DNA of 64,000 nucleotides from Pomphorhynchus laevis (taxonomy: Eukaryota; Acanthocephala; Palaeacanthocephala; Echinorhynchida; Pomphorhynchidae), in the NCBI GenBank assembly GCA_012934845.2, contig WNNJ02002706.1, positions 186,001-250,000 on the forward strand. The letters run 5' to 3'. Under the pieces are notes generated by a model. The model was not told the origin of the DNA. It made no database searches and saw only the letters and a list, made by a program, of their open reading frames with translations. Positions within the stretch are counted from its first letter, which is position 1. Every line of letters begins with the position of its first letter. The translations under genes were made by a program, and so were the position numbers. This document shows, piece after piece, positions 11,047 through 21,799 of the stretch.

Positions 11047-11866
11047 TTATCGTGATCTAATAATTGCCTTGAACTTCTGGACGGAACCGCTGTCGATTGT
11101 CGATGCATGAAGATTGTTCCACAGGTCAGCAATGCGATCACTTATCAAAACACAATTTGTTTTGGGACATAGCCTGCGCTTTGTCATAAGTCTGTGGCCT
11201 CGTAGTCGACCCGGTGGACGCATTGTAAACATAGACATCGAAACATGTCCAGGTATAGACAGTGACCGCCATACATACACTAGGTCGGCGTCAGACAGCG
11301 AACGTTCAACAGTGTGTACATTCAACAATGCCAGTCTCTGGGTATAGTTGACACCACGCACTGAGGACACAAGATGGGTTGCTTGTCGTAATATCCGTTC
11401 GTATATTTTCAATTCGCCACGGAGCTGTGGGTGTATTGCAGGGGACGCGTATAACATGTGCGATTTTATAAGGGCAGAGTAGGCAATGCGAAAACTAACT
11501 GGATCGAGTTGGCCAAACGAGCGTCTTAACATACCTAGCATACGTCGACATTTGGATGCGACATATTGGACGTGGACTCGTGTCTTTATATTTTCACTTA
11601 CGATCACGCCCAGATCACTGAAACATGAAACCTTTTCGATGCTTACATCTTCTATCGCATATGTCCCTACGATTTTTATGGGACCTATGTGCATATGACT
11701 ACACTTGTTAGGATTCAAAACCAGTCCCTTTGCACGATACCATTTGGTGATTGAGTCTACGTCGCGTTGCAACTCAATTACATCGTGCGTGCTTTGTATT
11801 GGACGCCAAATCTTTAAATCATCGGCATATAGAGCGCACTCACTGGATATGACATCAATCATATCA

Positions 11867-11943
<77 letters not shown>

Positions 11944-14000
11944 AAAAGCATTGGACTCAGAACGCAGCCTTGTGGTACACCACAGGTGATTGCTGACCAC
12001 TTAGATATACAACCTTTGATGCGCACGGCAAAGTAACGATCAGTTAGGAATGACTGAATCCAAGTTTTAACGCGACCGTCAATCCCACATAGCGATAGTT
12101 GATTGATAAGAATACGGTGTACGACCCTATCAAAAGCCTTTGATAAATCGAAGAAGAGCGTGTCCACTCCCGTTCCTGCTTGAACCGCATTCGACCAACT
12201 ATTCCGGGAGAATACAAGGTTAGTTACCGTAGAACGGTGAGGTCTGAAACCGTGCTGGGCATCGTTGAGGATGTTATTGTCTTCTAGATGTGAACTTACT
12301 GTACGAAGCAGAATTCTCTCCATTACTTTGCACGCAATAGAAGTTAGACTTATGGGACGATAATTGTAAGTCTGATTGCGATAACCCTTTTTGAACACAG
12401 GGCAGATTATAGATCTTTTCCAGTCATCCGGTAAACTTCCAGAGTATAAAGAACTCTGGAATATAGCACATAGCGGACTTGTCAACACTGTAGCCAACTC
12501 GCGGAAAAGTATAGATGGAAGGCCATCCGGTCCGGAAACGCGAGTACGTGGAAGCTTGAGTAGCTCTGTACGGACGTCCTCTTCGCTAATAAATATGTCA
12601 TTAAGACATGATCGAATGAATCTGGGAGTGTAATGGGACAAATAGTCGTAATCCAACTTTGCTTCTTGAATTGCAAAATGAGCGGAAAAGAGCTCTGCAA
12701 CTTCGATAGGGTCAACAATTAAATCACCCGCGTTTTTCACAATCCTGTAAAATTTATCTGACGCAGTATTACGGCGCAGTAGGTGATTGAATAACTGCTT
12801 AGGGTTCGAGGATGCAGCCCGACATATGTTAGAAATGAAATTCTTCCTCTTCAGTCTCTTAATATAAGTTACCTTGTTTCTCAATAAACGGTATTTATCA
12901 AAGGATAGTCTACCATCTTTGTACGCAGAAAATGAGATATTGCGTGATCTGATTGCATGTTTAATTTCATAGTCAAACCAGATTGGAATACGGATGCTCG
13001 TTTTCTTGTGTTGAATTTGTGAGAAGAATGTCAATAACTCAATCAGAGTACGTTTGAGATGGTTCCATGCAGGGTTAGTACCAATGATAAAAGGATTGGG
13101 CCATGCTACCGTAATGAGTATACGTTCCATATTGAGAAAATTAGCCTTCATTGGATTGACTTGTGGAACTGTTTTGATTGAACGAGGGCATCTGAGCAAA
13201 ACTACAATATCAATCACACGATGGTCACTAGAACACATTGGTGGATCATAATTAATCCGGTCAATGATAGAGGCATCAACCGATAGGCATATATCAAGTA
13301 GAGACGCACTATGTCCACGAGCGCGTGTGAATTCGTGAATTAGCTGATTAAGGTTCAAGTCATTAATAGCGTCGAGAAGATTTGCTGATTCAGAGTCACA
13401 ACCAGGTAGAGGCACGAAGTTTATCCAGTCAACGTGGGGCATATTGAAATCACCAAGAACTATCGCCGATGACTTAGTTCTTAAATGTTTTCGCAATGAG
13501 TTACAGATAGACACTGTGGATGAACGAGGTGATCGATAGAATAAGCCCACAATGAAATGACGATTATCTGTCGCTGTTAGTTTGACCCAAATGTACTCAT
13601 TTAGGGACACCTCGTCAGCGCATGCATCGATTAGTCTTACCGACAAAGAATCTCGCGCGAAGATGATGACTCCACCACCTCTTGAAGATAACCGATCCAT
13701 ACGAACAAGAGAGTATCCATCTAGACTAATTTCATCATCACATATTTGTGGATTAAGCCAGGTTTCCGTGAGCGCTACAATATCGGTTTTTTTTTGCTTG
13801 ACAACAAAGGAAAGTTCGGATAACTTAGTTGATATACTAAGTATATTTGTATACAAGAGACGCAAGTTAGGTATATGGTAGTCTTGTTGATCACAAATAG
13901 GTGTGTTGCGAGATTGAAAATCTTCCGAATGACGGCGATCACGAAAATGGTGTGAACTCGTCATTATTGTTGGCCCGATAGCTGGTTTAATGCGGCGCAA
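11047..14000 (-). pseudogene. CR1-like ORF2 (EN-RT) interrupted by (TA)36
   Basis: The endonuclease part shows LRLLYTNILSIS, VALTETWLNP, IVLGDFNMPHVDW and SSDHRVIDI. The RT part shows YRPISLTSIACKVMERI, FFDLSKAFDRV (motif A), GVPQGCVLSPMLFN (motif B), ALYADDLKIW (motif C), and ends with DRIADLWNNL and KFKAIIRSR. The upstream frame runs into poly(Tyr-Ile) at 11941-11870, where the microsatellite sits. The YADD part continues in another frame. Without the tract change the protein would be about 970 residues, so the microsatellite is the main visible lesion. Confidence 0.85.
11870..11941. repeat. (TA)36 microsatellite inside an RT gene
   Basis: Pure 72-bp AT run between the RT motif B (LSPMLFN) and NDMIDVISSE. 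In related elements this point encodes a short Tyr-Ile-Asn stretch, so the tract grew from coding sequence. Confidence 0.95.
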
Positions 14001-15240
14001 CGCAAGGTTACAGGGTATACTTGCTGCGCAAGAATAAGAGGCGTCCAGTGCACCCGAACACGCCGCCGCATTACCATAAAATTTTGAATAGTCAGGTTTG
14101 TTTCGCCTGCTACAGTCCGCCTATGAAGTTCTCGTTTTGCAGCTTTGAGTTTCTCTCTATCTTGAGGATCGAGGTCCCGTAAAAATCTAATACCGGATCC
14201 ACGCAGACGGTATGCGCGTCTGAAGAGTGATTTAGCTGACTCACGAGTATTTAATATCACCTTAAGCAAACGAGGTCTCAAGCTACCCGGTACACTCTTT
14301 CCAAGACGAAATAGCGAGAAAACCCTCAAAGAGCTAACTTCATTCTCATCGCAACCCGATAAAACCAATGAAAAAATGGAACGAACCTTATCGAGATAGT
14401 CATTCATGCGATACTGACAATTCACAGATGATGACTCCTCAACATTCGCTATAATAACTGCTCGATCTCGACCACTGTTTTTGCCCGTATTTGAGCGAAC
14501 TTTGCGATAACCAGCTGAGGAATTATTTGGCGTTGCAGCTCGAGGGAGAATATTTGCCCGGTTTAGGTTGATTGAATCGACATTTAAACGTAACTGTGGA
14601 ATAGACTGTTCCAACTCACAGTTGGAGTGATAATTTACGACCGAGCACTCGGACAAATTGTTGGTTGGTGCAGACTCGTTAAGATTGTTCGTTGATGAGG
14701 ACTCGCGAGAATTATGTGCTGGTAGGGAATCGTGAACATCATTTGTTGATGAAGACATGCTGGAGAATCCAGGAGAAACTGGCAATTGAGAGTTAACGTT
14801 GGAACTGACTACGTTTATGCAGCTTGTTAGGTCTAAGATGTCTGAGTTGATACGTTGAAAAGGAGTAGTTGCAGGTGACACATCTGCACATAGTGATTTG
14901 TCAATCTCTTCTAAATTAGATGAGCCAGACGATCTGCAACTTACTCGAGTCTTAAGCTCATTGAATAGCTTGGCTGAACAATAACCACAGATGAAATCGG
15001 CATTGTTGAACTTTTTGGTGAAGCTATCGGTCGCTGACACATATGTCCAAATATCGCAATCCGTGTTGGAACACTTAATTTGATGGGATTTATAAGACTC
15101 CTGAGTAGTCTGAACATTTGTATATCTAGTCGTTCTATTGAGCTGCTTCCGCTTTTTTCCAGTTATATCGGCGAATTTGCAGTGTAATTCGGCGAATTTG
15201 CAGTGGAAGTAAAAATTTTCTTGATTACAACATTTTACAG
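13964..15240 (-). CDS. CR1-like ORF1 with PHD-like finger (copy A)
   Basis: ORF1 RNA-binding protein of the LINE. The frame is open from about 15240; the initiator is unclear. It begins with a Cys-rich finger, CSNTDCDIWTYVS then FICGYCSAK. A Ser/Asn-rich linker follows, and then a basic RRM-like domain with DRAVIIANVEESS, LRVFSLFRLGKS, RPRLLKVIL and LRDLDPQDREKLKAAKREL. The end overlaps the start of ORF2, as is common in CR1 elements. The frame has no stop over about 420 codons, so it may still be intact. Confidence 0.75.
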
Positions 15241-15361
15241 CTGCTTAATAAACTACTTACAGAATTAACGACAAATCACTCGAATTAACGACATTTTTGT
15301 GAACAGACAATGAAATCGGTGAAAACTCGCAAAAAAACAGACAGACGATGGCTACGTTCAG

Positions 15362-16402
15362 TTGGAAGTTGGATGCGACAAGCAGGGATGCGATGTTTGG
15401 ACACTCTTAAGGCTGAAAAAAATTGACGTTGCGAGATACGAAAGTAAACATTTTATTTGTGGTTATTGCGTGTGTAACGACGCACGGTTGGATAAAACTG
15501 AACCTGTCGAGGAGAAAGGCGATGAGTCGGCGCCAGCTCTTCATGTTATTGCACAGCATCAAGAAAGGATCTCCCACTGCAATTCACAACAGCGTCAAGA
15601 AATTGTTATTGCACAGCGTCAAGAAAGGATCTCCCACAGCAATTCACAACAGCCTCCACCAGCATTTGATCAGACTTTTCAAACTTCACCTGAAAAATGT
15701 GTAGATCTAGACAAGAACACTCTGAGCTACGAAAAGAAAACACATGATTTCACAAATTCGTTTGTCTCTGTAACATCATGTAGTGAACCTCCGAGTTCTT
15801 TACAATCAGCTGACTTGCGACTTAAATCTACAAATTCTTACTCCAATTCAGTCTCCCTAAATAACTCATTAACTGCCCCTATCCGCCGGACTTATGATAA
15901 ATCACAGTGTCTAATCATAGCTAATATAAGGGAATCATCTGCTACTAACAACCATTTACGTGTACAGCATGACGTCAAAGCTGTACAATCCTTCTTCTCT
16001 GAGCTATTACACACCTGTTCCCCTACTGAGCTGCAGCAATTCAGAGTTCTCCACCTTTATAGACTGGGGAAAATAATATCAGATAACAGTCCACGCCTTC
16101 TAAAGGTCATATTAGCAATGCCCGATATGTGTACATTAGCTTTAAAATACGGTTATCATCTTGCAGGTACTGGATTGATCCTTCGCAGAGATCTTTCGAT
16201 CGAGGACAGAACTCGACTGAAACAAGCAAAGAGCGAACTTAGTAACAGAGTAGCTAACGGCGAAAGTAACCTCACCGTCATAAATTTTCGTGTAGTGCGA
16301 CGCAGGACTTCAACTCGTTTCTGGATTCGTTCCATTGGCAACGGTGGAAACATCGGGGAGCTGCGAAGTCTTTGTGTCGCAACGAAACTACCCAAGAAGT
16401 GA
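15362..16402 (+). CDS. CR1-like ORF1 with PHD-like finger (copy B)
   Basis: Open for 346 codons. The finger is VGCDKQGCDVWTLLRL then HFICGYC. Next comes a Gln-rich tract built from a direct repeat of about 60 bp (QERISH-NSQQ twice, 15559-15655). The C-terminal RRM-like domain has QCLIIANIRESS, FRVLHLYRLGK, PRLLKVIL and LRRDLSIEDRTRLKQAKSEL. The start at 15362 gives MEVGCDKQ and leaves no leader before the finger, so the real start may be upstream. It overlaps the EN frame by 31 bases. Confidence 0.7.
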   Translation: MEVGCDKQGCDVWTLLRLKKIDVARYESKHFICGYCVCNDARLDKTEPVEEKGDESAPALHVIAQHQERISHCNSQQRQEIVIAQRQERISHSNSQQPPPAFDQTFQTSPEKCVDLDKNTLSYEKKTHDFTNSFVSVTSCSEPPSSLQSADLRLKSTNSYSNSVSLNNSLTAPIRRTYDKSQCLIIANIRESSATNNHLRVQHDVKAVQSFFSELLHTCSPTELQQFRVLHLYRLGKIISDNSPRLLKVILAMPDMCTLALKYGYHLAGTGLILRRDLSIEDRTRLKQAKSELSNRVANGESNLTVINFRVVRRRTSTRFWIRSIGNGGNIGELRSLCVATKLPKK

Positions 16403-17780
16403 CAGTAAATGTCGAAAAGAGATACGAGTATTCCGACCCAGTACACTCCACACATGCCTTCCGGGTCTTATATTCGAATGTCTTAAGTCTCATCAATAAA
16501 ATGGACGAAGTTCTCACTCTGGTTAACAGCACCTCATTTGAAATACTTGTTTTTACAGAGTCGTGGTTAAAACCACACATCATAGATTCAGAAATTTCCA
16601 TCAATGGGTACGCCATAATCCGAGCAGATCGGCAAATTTGCCGTGGTGGCGGAGTGATCATATATGCTAGAGAAGTTCTTACAACTCGTGTTATGTCAAT
16701 TGAGTGCGATGAATCAAGTCTTTGTGAATACGCTTGGGTTTCTGTAACAGACCATAAAAACATATTTTTCTCTCTAGGTGTCTTCTATCGCCCCCCCCAT
16801 TCGCTCCAACCGGGTCGATTATATCCTCAATAACTGAAAATACATTCAAGGGTCAAAAAGTTATTTTATTAGGAGACTTTAACATGCCGCGAATTGATTG
16901 GATAGATTACGTTCCTCTTCCTGGATGTGATCCCGAATCATTACTGCTTTTAAACACGATAAATGATCTACATTTAGTCCAACATGTTCACAGAGATACT
17001 CGTCACAGGGGTAATAACTCCTCAATTCTTGACCTCTGCTTTTCGAGTGAAACGTATCTGATAAAAAACGTCAAATACGGACCTCCGCTAGGATCAAGCG
17101 ATCACTCTACCATCTCAATAGAATTTAACGCACTCGGACCATATGTCGAAACGGTTAAAACGTCGAATCCTTTTAAGATCGACTATGATGTCGTGCGCAG
17201 TATAATTTCCTGTATGTATTGGCCCGACCCATCGAAAGCAGGCATTCAAGAAGCTTGGGATCACTTTAAGACCACATTACATTTGTGCTCTCGACTATTT
17301 TGCTCCGATACGTCAAAATCGTACACGAAAACTACATCCGAAATGGTTAGATGCGGAATTCCTTGCTCTAATCAAACACAGTGATAGATGCTTCCTTGCG
17401 TACAAAAAAGGGGAACTTTCTTTTGAACACTACCGTCATTGCAGGAATACGGTTTCTATTCTGAAAAAAAAACAGAAAAAACGCAGTTTCATCTCAAATA
17501 TATGCCGCTCCACTCATAACAATCCTTGAGTGGCTTTCAAAAGCATACTTCCACGTTCTATACACCCGACAGATTGTTCATACCTATTGGCCGACAATGG
17601 GTCAATCTTGACCTCCCCAACTGATGTAGCTTCCCATTTTATGGACTATTTCGCTATCAAAGAAGATAGAGTGTCGATCCCGATGGCATAATCCAAACTA
17701 AACACAATGTACTTATACCTAGAGTAGTCATATCTAACATTGAATTTAGCGATGAAGAGGTACTGCACGAGCTACTTAAA
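16372..17780 (+). pseudogene. CR1-like EN and truncated RT (copy B)
   Basis: Endonuclease motifs FRVLYSNVLSLINK, ILVFTESWLKPH and LLGDFNMPRIDWID and the LGSSDHST string are present. A C-rich run near 16791-16797 breaks the frame after FYRPPHS. A further stop falls near 17382, and the RT fingers degrade by 17780. Sequence 17700-17780 still reads like the SNIEFSDEEVLHELLKLPR linker. Confidence 0.75.
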
Positions 17781-17934
17781 TTACCCCGCGACGCCGCGTC
17801 AGTAACGCCGCTTCAATGTAACTTCGTGAATTTAACGTGAATTTAATCATCAATTTAACTTCGTGAATCCTCAATGTTACGTGGACACGAGCTATGTTTG
17901 AATCATCGCTCAAAGCATCGAACAAATTGCACGA

Positions 17935-18047
17935 CAGTGATGGATCGCGTCTGTAAACGATGGAATGGATTATCACTTGGTGTAATCAACAGCTCTTCTG
18001 CTGTGCAATTCAAAGAACGCCTAAAGCTTGACCTCGTGAACTCTTGA
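17935..18047 (+). pseudogene. CR1-like RT C-terminus (copy B)
   Basis: Reads DRVCKRWNGLSLGVINSSSA then VQFKERLKLDLVNS and a stop, the usual C-terminal tail of this LINE type. Everything between the RT fingers and this tail is deleted. Confidence 0.65.
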
Positions 18048-18130
18048 TTTTTTTACGTTTTTTTCTGTTTTTTTATTCGATGTGATGCTTCATTACGAGC
18101 TTCAGCTCCCTTGGAATTCGACATATAATA

Positions 18131-18955
18131 ATATAAATTTTAATAATATAAAATATCATATAATTATTTATAATTTATAATTTTTTATCTTTATATTTTA
18201 TATATAAATAAATTGGTTACGAACATACAAAGAGTTCCCGCAAATGGGCCCGTCAAACACATCAAAACATTGTTTGTATTTTAATGAGAGACATTTATTT
18301 AAAAAACACTAAATAATACAGTCGAAATAAGTTACAAACAAATGGATCAATTAGACCTTTTATGACGGGCCGTTTTTGGCTAGACAATGGGATAAGCATG
18401 TTTAAAGTAACCTCAAGTCCTTCAGTGTGAGGTTGTATCCCCTACGTCGTAGAGACAGGACGGGGGTTGGGCAGTTCCATGATGATCGTTACCCGCAAAT
18501 ACATCGTGAAATCATACGACAAATGCTATTCCAAGGCACGATAAATCTTCGATATTGAGTTGTGAATATTGAGCTCCGTTTTTTAGAGATTGCAGTCTGC
18601 TGATCCGCTTTAATAATTGACTGGCTTCTTTACCGGTACCACTCCAGTAATAAAAAACCGCAGGTATGAATGTTGTGTGTTCAACATACGGTAACTCTAA
18701 AAAACCACAGGCACTTTATCCATAGTAATTTATTTTTATTAAAATACGTAGACTCACTTAACTGATCTGTAAGTCAAAGAAAGAGTAAAACACTTCTGTT
18801 TTCCACTAGAAAACACTAGTGAAAAACTAGTGTTTTTCACTAGAGGGAAGGTAGGAGAGATAAAGACACTGGAGCATTTGGAAAACAGAAAAGAGAATGA
18901 ATACACTAGAGGAGAAAGGTTGGAAATAGTAGATGTATGCACATGCTATGAACGA
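18131..18955. other. Non-coding stretch with a hairpin
   Basis: No gene recognised. A strong inverted repeat around 18808-18842 (aacactagt-gaaaa-actagtgtt core) is flanked by further cactag copies. A gggcccgtca / tgacgggcc pair (about 18248 and 18363) may be remnants of terminal inverted repeats. Confidence 0.4.
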
Positions 18956-18959
18956 TCGT

Positions 18960-19830
18960 CTATAGGGATACGGAGCTTACAATATTTTTCGTGGTATCCG
19001 TGTAGAGAGCACTACTATACACGTGGAATCTTCCTTGATAACGACTCCACCAAATAGTCTGATTGAATACTAAAGTTTTATGAAACTCAGCATCCAATTG
19101 ATTGTGTTCACTAGCGAGGATATCAAGATACGATTGAAAATTGAAAGCCAAGTTTAGATGAAAGTTCTGAGCAATATACGCCGAACAAGTTAATATACGT
19201 GAAAGTGATAAAACAGAATTTGAGGATTTTGGTAATAACCTTAATAAGCGCTTTACAAACCGCGATTGTACTCTATCGATTTGTGCAAAGTTCGCAGGAT
19301 TATGGTAAGCCCCAAATGCAGGGAGACCATATTAGAGGATTAGAAGCATCATATGAAAGAAGTGCATAGTCGAACGAGAGTAATCACAGCTTTTGGAAGC
19401 ACGAGGTAGCGATCGATACTTTTAAAGGCTTATGTTTGAAATGAAGGGTGAAAGACCATTTCGAAGTCGAACGACTCCAAGATAGGAATAACTTGAGACA
19501 AATTCGATCGGATTCTTTTCGAAAGAAAATATCGCCTTTGCGGAACTTAAGGACTTTAGATTTTTAATGTTTACGAAAAGCTTGTTTTTGATACAGAAGT
19601 TTGGTAAGGCAGAAAGATTTAAAAGCATTAAAAAGGTTGGGTAAGAATGGCAAGATCATCGGAAAAATAACATACTACTTCGGAAGAGGTTGCTCGAATA
19701 TAAGGAAGAACAAAGATAATAAAATTAAAATAAGAGAGGACTCAGGGTCCCCTTGCATGATGCATCTTGTTGCATCATGATTTTAAAAAATCAAAAACAT
19801 TCAAGCCATCGAAGACACGTAGACGATTAG
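18960..19830 (-). pseudogene. Jockey-like LINE RT relic
   Basis: Minus-strand pieces in order: MMQGDPESSLI (motif B, about 19770), FVSSYSYLGVV (thumb), ANFAQIDRVQSRFVKRLL, and AFNFQSYLDILASEHNQLDA. Stops and frameshifts are frequent. Its upstream half appears at 20690-20990, on the far side of an L2-like copy. Confidence 0.6.
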
Positions 19831-19834
19831 GACT

Positions 19835-20620
19835 TAAAAAAGGATTTATTTTAACGTGGCAAATGCGTGCCAGCGCACGCTTACATGATCACAACAAAAC
19901 AATACTGTGAATCAGGTGTCGAGAAGGTGTGAACGGAGGAGGTGTTTGAATGTGATAAAGGAGGGAGCGCGGCGGACGTCGAGAGGGAGTTGATTCCAGG
20001 CGAGCGAGGCGGCCACGAGGAAGGATCGGAGACCGTAGTTGTTGGAGTAATTAGGAACGTGGAGTAAGAGGGTATGACAGGAACGAAGCGATAGCGAGGT
20101 GGGGCGAGTATCGTCTAAGAAAGGAATGTTGATGAACGATGGGGAGCCGACAGCGATGAGACGAAAAGTAACGAGAAGAAGGCGGAGTTTGATGCGGATG
20201 TGGATGGTGGGCCAGGAGAGTTGGGCAAAATATGTGGATGTGTGGTCGAAGCGACGGAGACGAAAGAGCACTCGAACGGCGGAGTTGATTATGCGTGTAG
20301 TGGTAGGATGATGGATTTTGGAGAATTGGCAAAAAGGCTAAGGCAGTAATCGATTTTAGGAAAAAGAAGCGATGATAGAAGAGTCATACAGGAACGGAAG
20401 TCGATAAGGGGGCGGATACAGCGGATGTCACGGAGAATTAAGTTAGATGAGTGGACATTGTCACGGACGAAGGATTTAAGGGAAAGGTGATCATCGAAAT
20501 GGAAGCCTAAGAAAGTGAGATTGTGGACTATGGGGATGATCGATGAGGCAAAATATACAGTGGGAGGAGATGTGTTTGGTTTACGGGGGAGGATATAATG
20601 GAGTTTTCATGTCCTTGAAA
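19835..20620 (-). mobile_element. L2-like LINE, subfamily 1, 3' part (copy a)
   Basis: A 5'-truncated minus copy. The RT C-terminal domain reads VLFRLRRFDHTSTYFAQLSW, LPFLDDTRPTSLSLRSCHTL and AWNQLPLDVRRAPS. It ends with the 3' hairpin GCGTGC-CAGC-GCACGC at 19865-19880 and a T-rich tail (in element sense). The 5' breakpoint at about 20611-20635 is a perfect hairpin (10-bp arms). It lies within the LINE relic spanning 18.96-20.99 kb. Confidence 0.85.
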
Positions 20621-20689
20621 CTCCATTTCAAGGACTTGAAATTGAGTTTAGCAGAAGAATACGACTGAAGATTATTATGTTACGTTATA

Positions 20690-20990
20690 GCTTGATGAGT
20701 AGGATATTTCAGTCACTTAATCAAATTCTTTAGCAAAGTCAATTAATACGGCATACAAATGGAAGCGACGATCGAAGCAATTGGTAACTGGGTTACGGAC
20801 AAGTTCGATGATATGAATCATGTAGCGTTTCTTTCGAAATCAAAATTGTTATTGTGGAGATATTGTTAACCATTGTAAGTTAGATAAAGAAGGAAAATAA
20901 GATGGAACTCAATGGGTCGCCTTGCATAACGCATCTTGTTGCAATAAAAGAATCGAAAAACTCAAGCCATCGAAGAAGCGTAGAATGAAT
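20690..20990 (-). pseudogene. Jockey-like LINE RT relic, upstream part
   Basis: Minus strand shows the motif B string CVMQGDPLSSI (about 20935-20900) and, further 3' in that sense, AVLIDFAKEFD (motif A, about 20755-20720). Motif order is reversed relative to a normal RT, so the piece is rearranged. About 100 bp (20890-20990) matches 19740-19820. Confidence 0.45.
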
Positions 20991-21059
20991 GTAGACGTAT
21001 CTACATTCAATGTATACGTGTCTACTTGAATTTAGACGTATCTATATTCAACGTGACCG

Positions 21060-21310
21060 GCTAGAATCCACAGTCAGTTGAGTCGTCAAAATCGAACTGC
21101 AAATGGACGCAACTAAACTTAAAATATATTAGTCTAAAACGGCCAGATATCAAATTTCATTGAAAAATGCAGTGCATGAAGTGACAAATCATTAAGGAGA
21201 AATTAATTAGGCACTATCATTTACGAGCTCAATATGAAATGAAGCATAATTTGTCACAGATATCGCATTTTTGTATTACAGACAAATAAGATATATTACC
21301 ATTTTTATAG
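21060..21310 (+). repeat. Dispersed repeat, copy 1
   Basis: About 250 bp that align, with gaps, to 29395-29610: shared words include aactgcaaatg-acgcaac, attgaaaaatgca, tgcatgaag and attaattaggc. Not coding. Both copies lie just upstream of L2-like fragments in the same orientation. Confidence 0.6.
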
Positions 21311-21312
21311 TC

Positions 21313-21362
21313 GTCGAAAGATCAAGAAGAGTCAATTAATTGACTCTTCTTGATCTTTCGAC
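21313..21362. repeat. Perfect 50-bp palindrome
   Basis: Arms of 25 bp with no loop, centred between 21337 and 21338 (...gagtcaatt|aattgactc...). Confidence 0.97.
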
Positions 21363-21524
21363 AATTTTAAATGGAGTCTGCTTACACAACTATTTTTAGA
21401 AAAAAGAATTTATAAGCATGATTCCAGATCGCGATCCCACGATAAGAGTCAGCCAAAGAGAGATCTCCTTTACTTTTGAAAATAAAAATAAAAAAAAAAT
21501 TTAAAGAGCACAAACACACATTCC

Positions 21525-21660
21525 AGATTATCCTGTCAGTTCCACTCGCTACGCTCGCGGATTGAACTCAATCTATCGATAGAAGGTCATGTCTAAAAAA
21601 GCGCGATCTCAGATCCCTGTTCCTGATCAAGAATCTTCCACATCGGAATGCAATGATGTA
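21525..21660 (+). mobile_element. L2-like LINE, 5' terminal fragment (copy b)
   Basis: Plus-strand 5' end matching the start of the 58-62 kb element: one 20-bp monomer (agattat-cctgtcagttcc), the ctcgctacgctcgcgg motif, then ATG at 21589 encoding MSKKARSQIPVPDQESSTSE. The match stops near 21660. A useful landmark for the 5' end of this LINE family. Confidence 0.8.
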
Positions 21661-21799
21661 CCAGTTTTGTCAACAGGTATTTTGTATACCTGTGTTTTGT
21701 AAAAGTCAACAGGTATTTTGTATATTGTTAGTAGTTTACCGAATTGCATTTACTTGTATGTTATTTTATTGTAATTTGCTAGAACACTTGTAAATTTTC

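Larger units (their letters stand above)
10915..15245 (-). mobile_element. CR1-like LINE copy A
   Basis: Nearly full-length minus-strand LINE: 5' region with a 21-bp duplication (15169 and 15190), ORF1 (15240-13964), ORF2 (about 14000-11047) and a 3' UTR to about 10915 ending in an (ATA)n tail. ORF1 and ORF2 overlap by tens of bases in different frames. ORF2 is split by a (TA)36 tract. It is head to head with copy B at 15.3 kb. Clade assignment (CR1/L2 group) rests on the PHD-like ORF1 finger and RT motifs. Confidence 0.8.
15300..18130 (+). mobile_element. CR1-like LINE copy B, internally deleted
   Basis: Plus-strand relative of copy A: ORF1 (about 15362-16402), EN (16372-17384), a truncated RT start (to about 17780), then a jump to the RT C-terminal tail (about 17935-18047) and a 3' UTR with hairpin GAGCT-TC-AGCTC near 18097-18108 and an (AAT)-rich tail. 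Most of the RT palm is missing, so it is dead. Confidence 0.8.

Noticed and set aside
11859-11944. Poly(Tyr-Ile) protein segments
   Set aside because: Translation of a (TA)n microsatellite, not a real domain. The same applies at 32077-32165.
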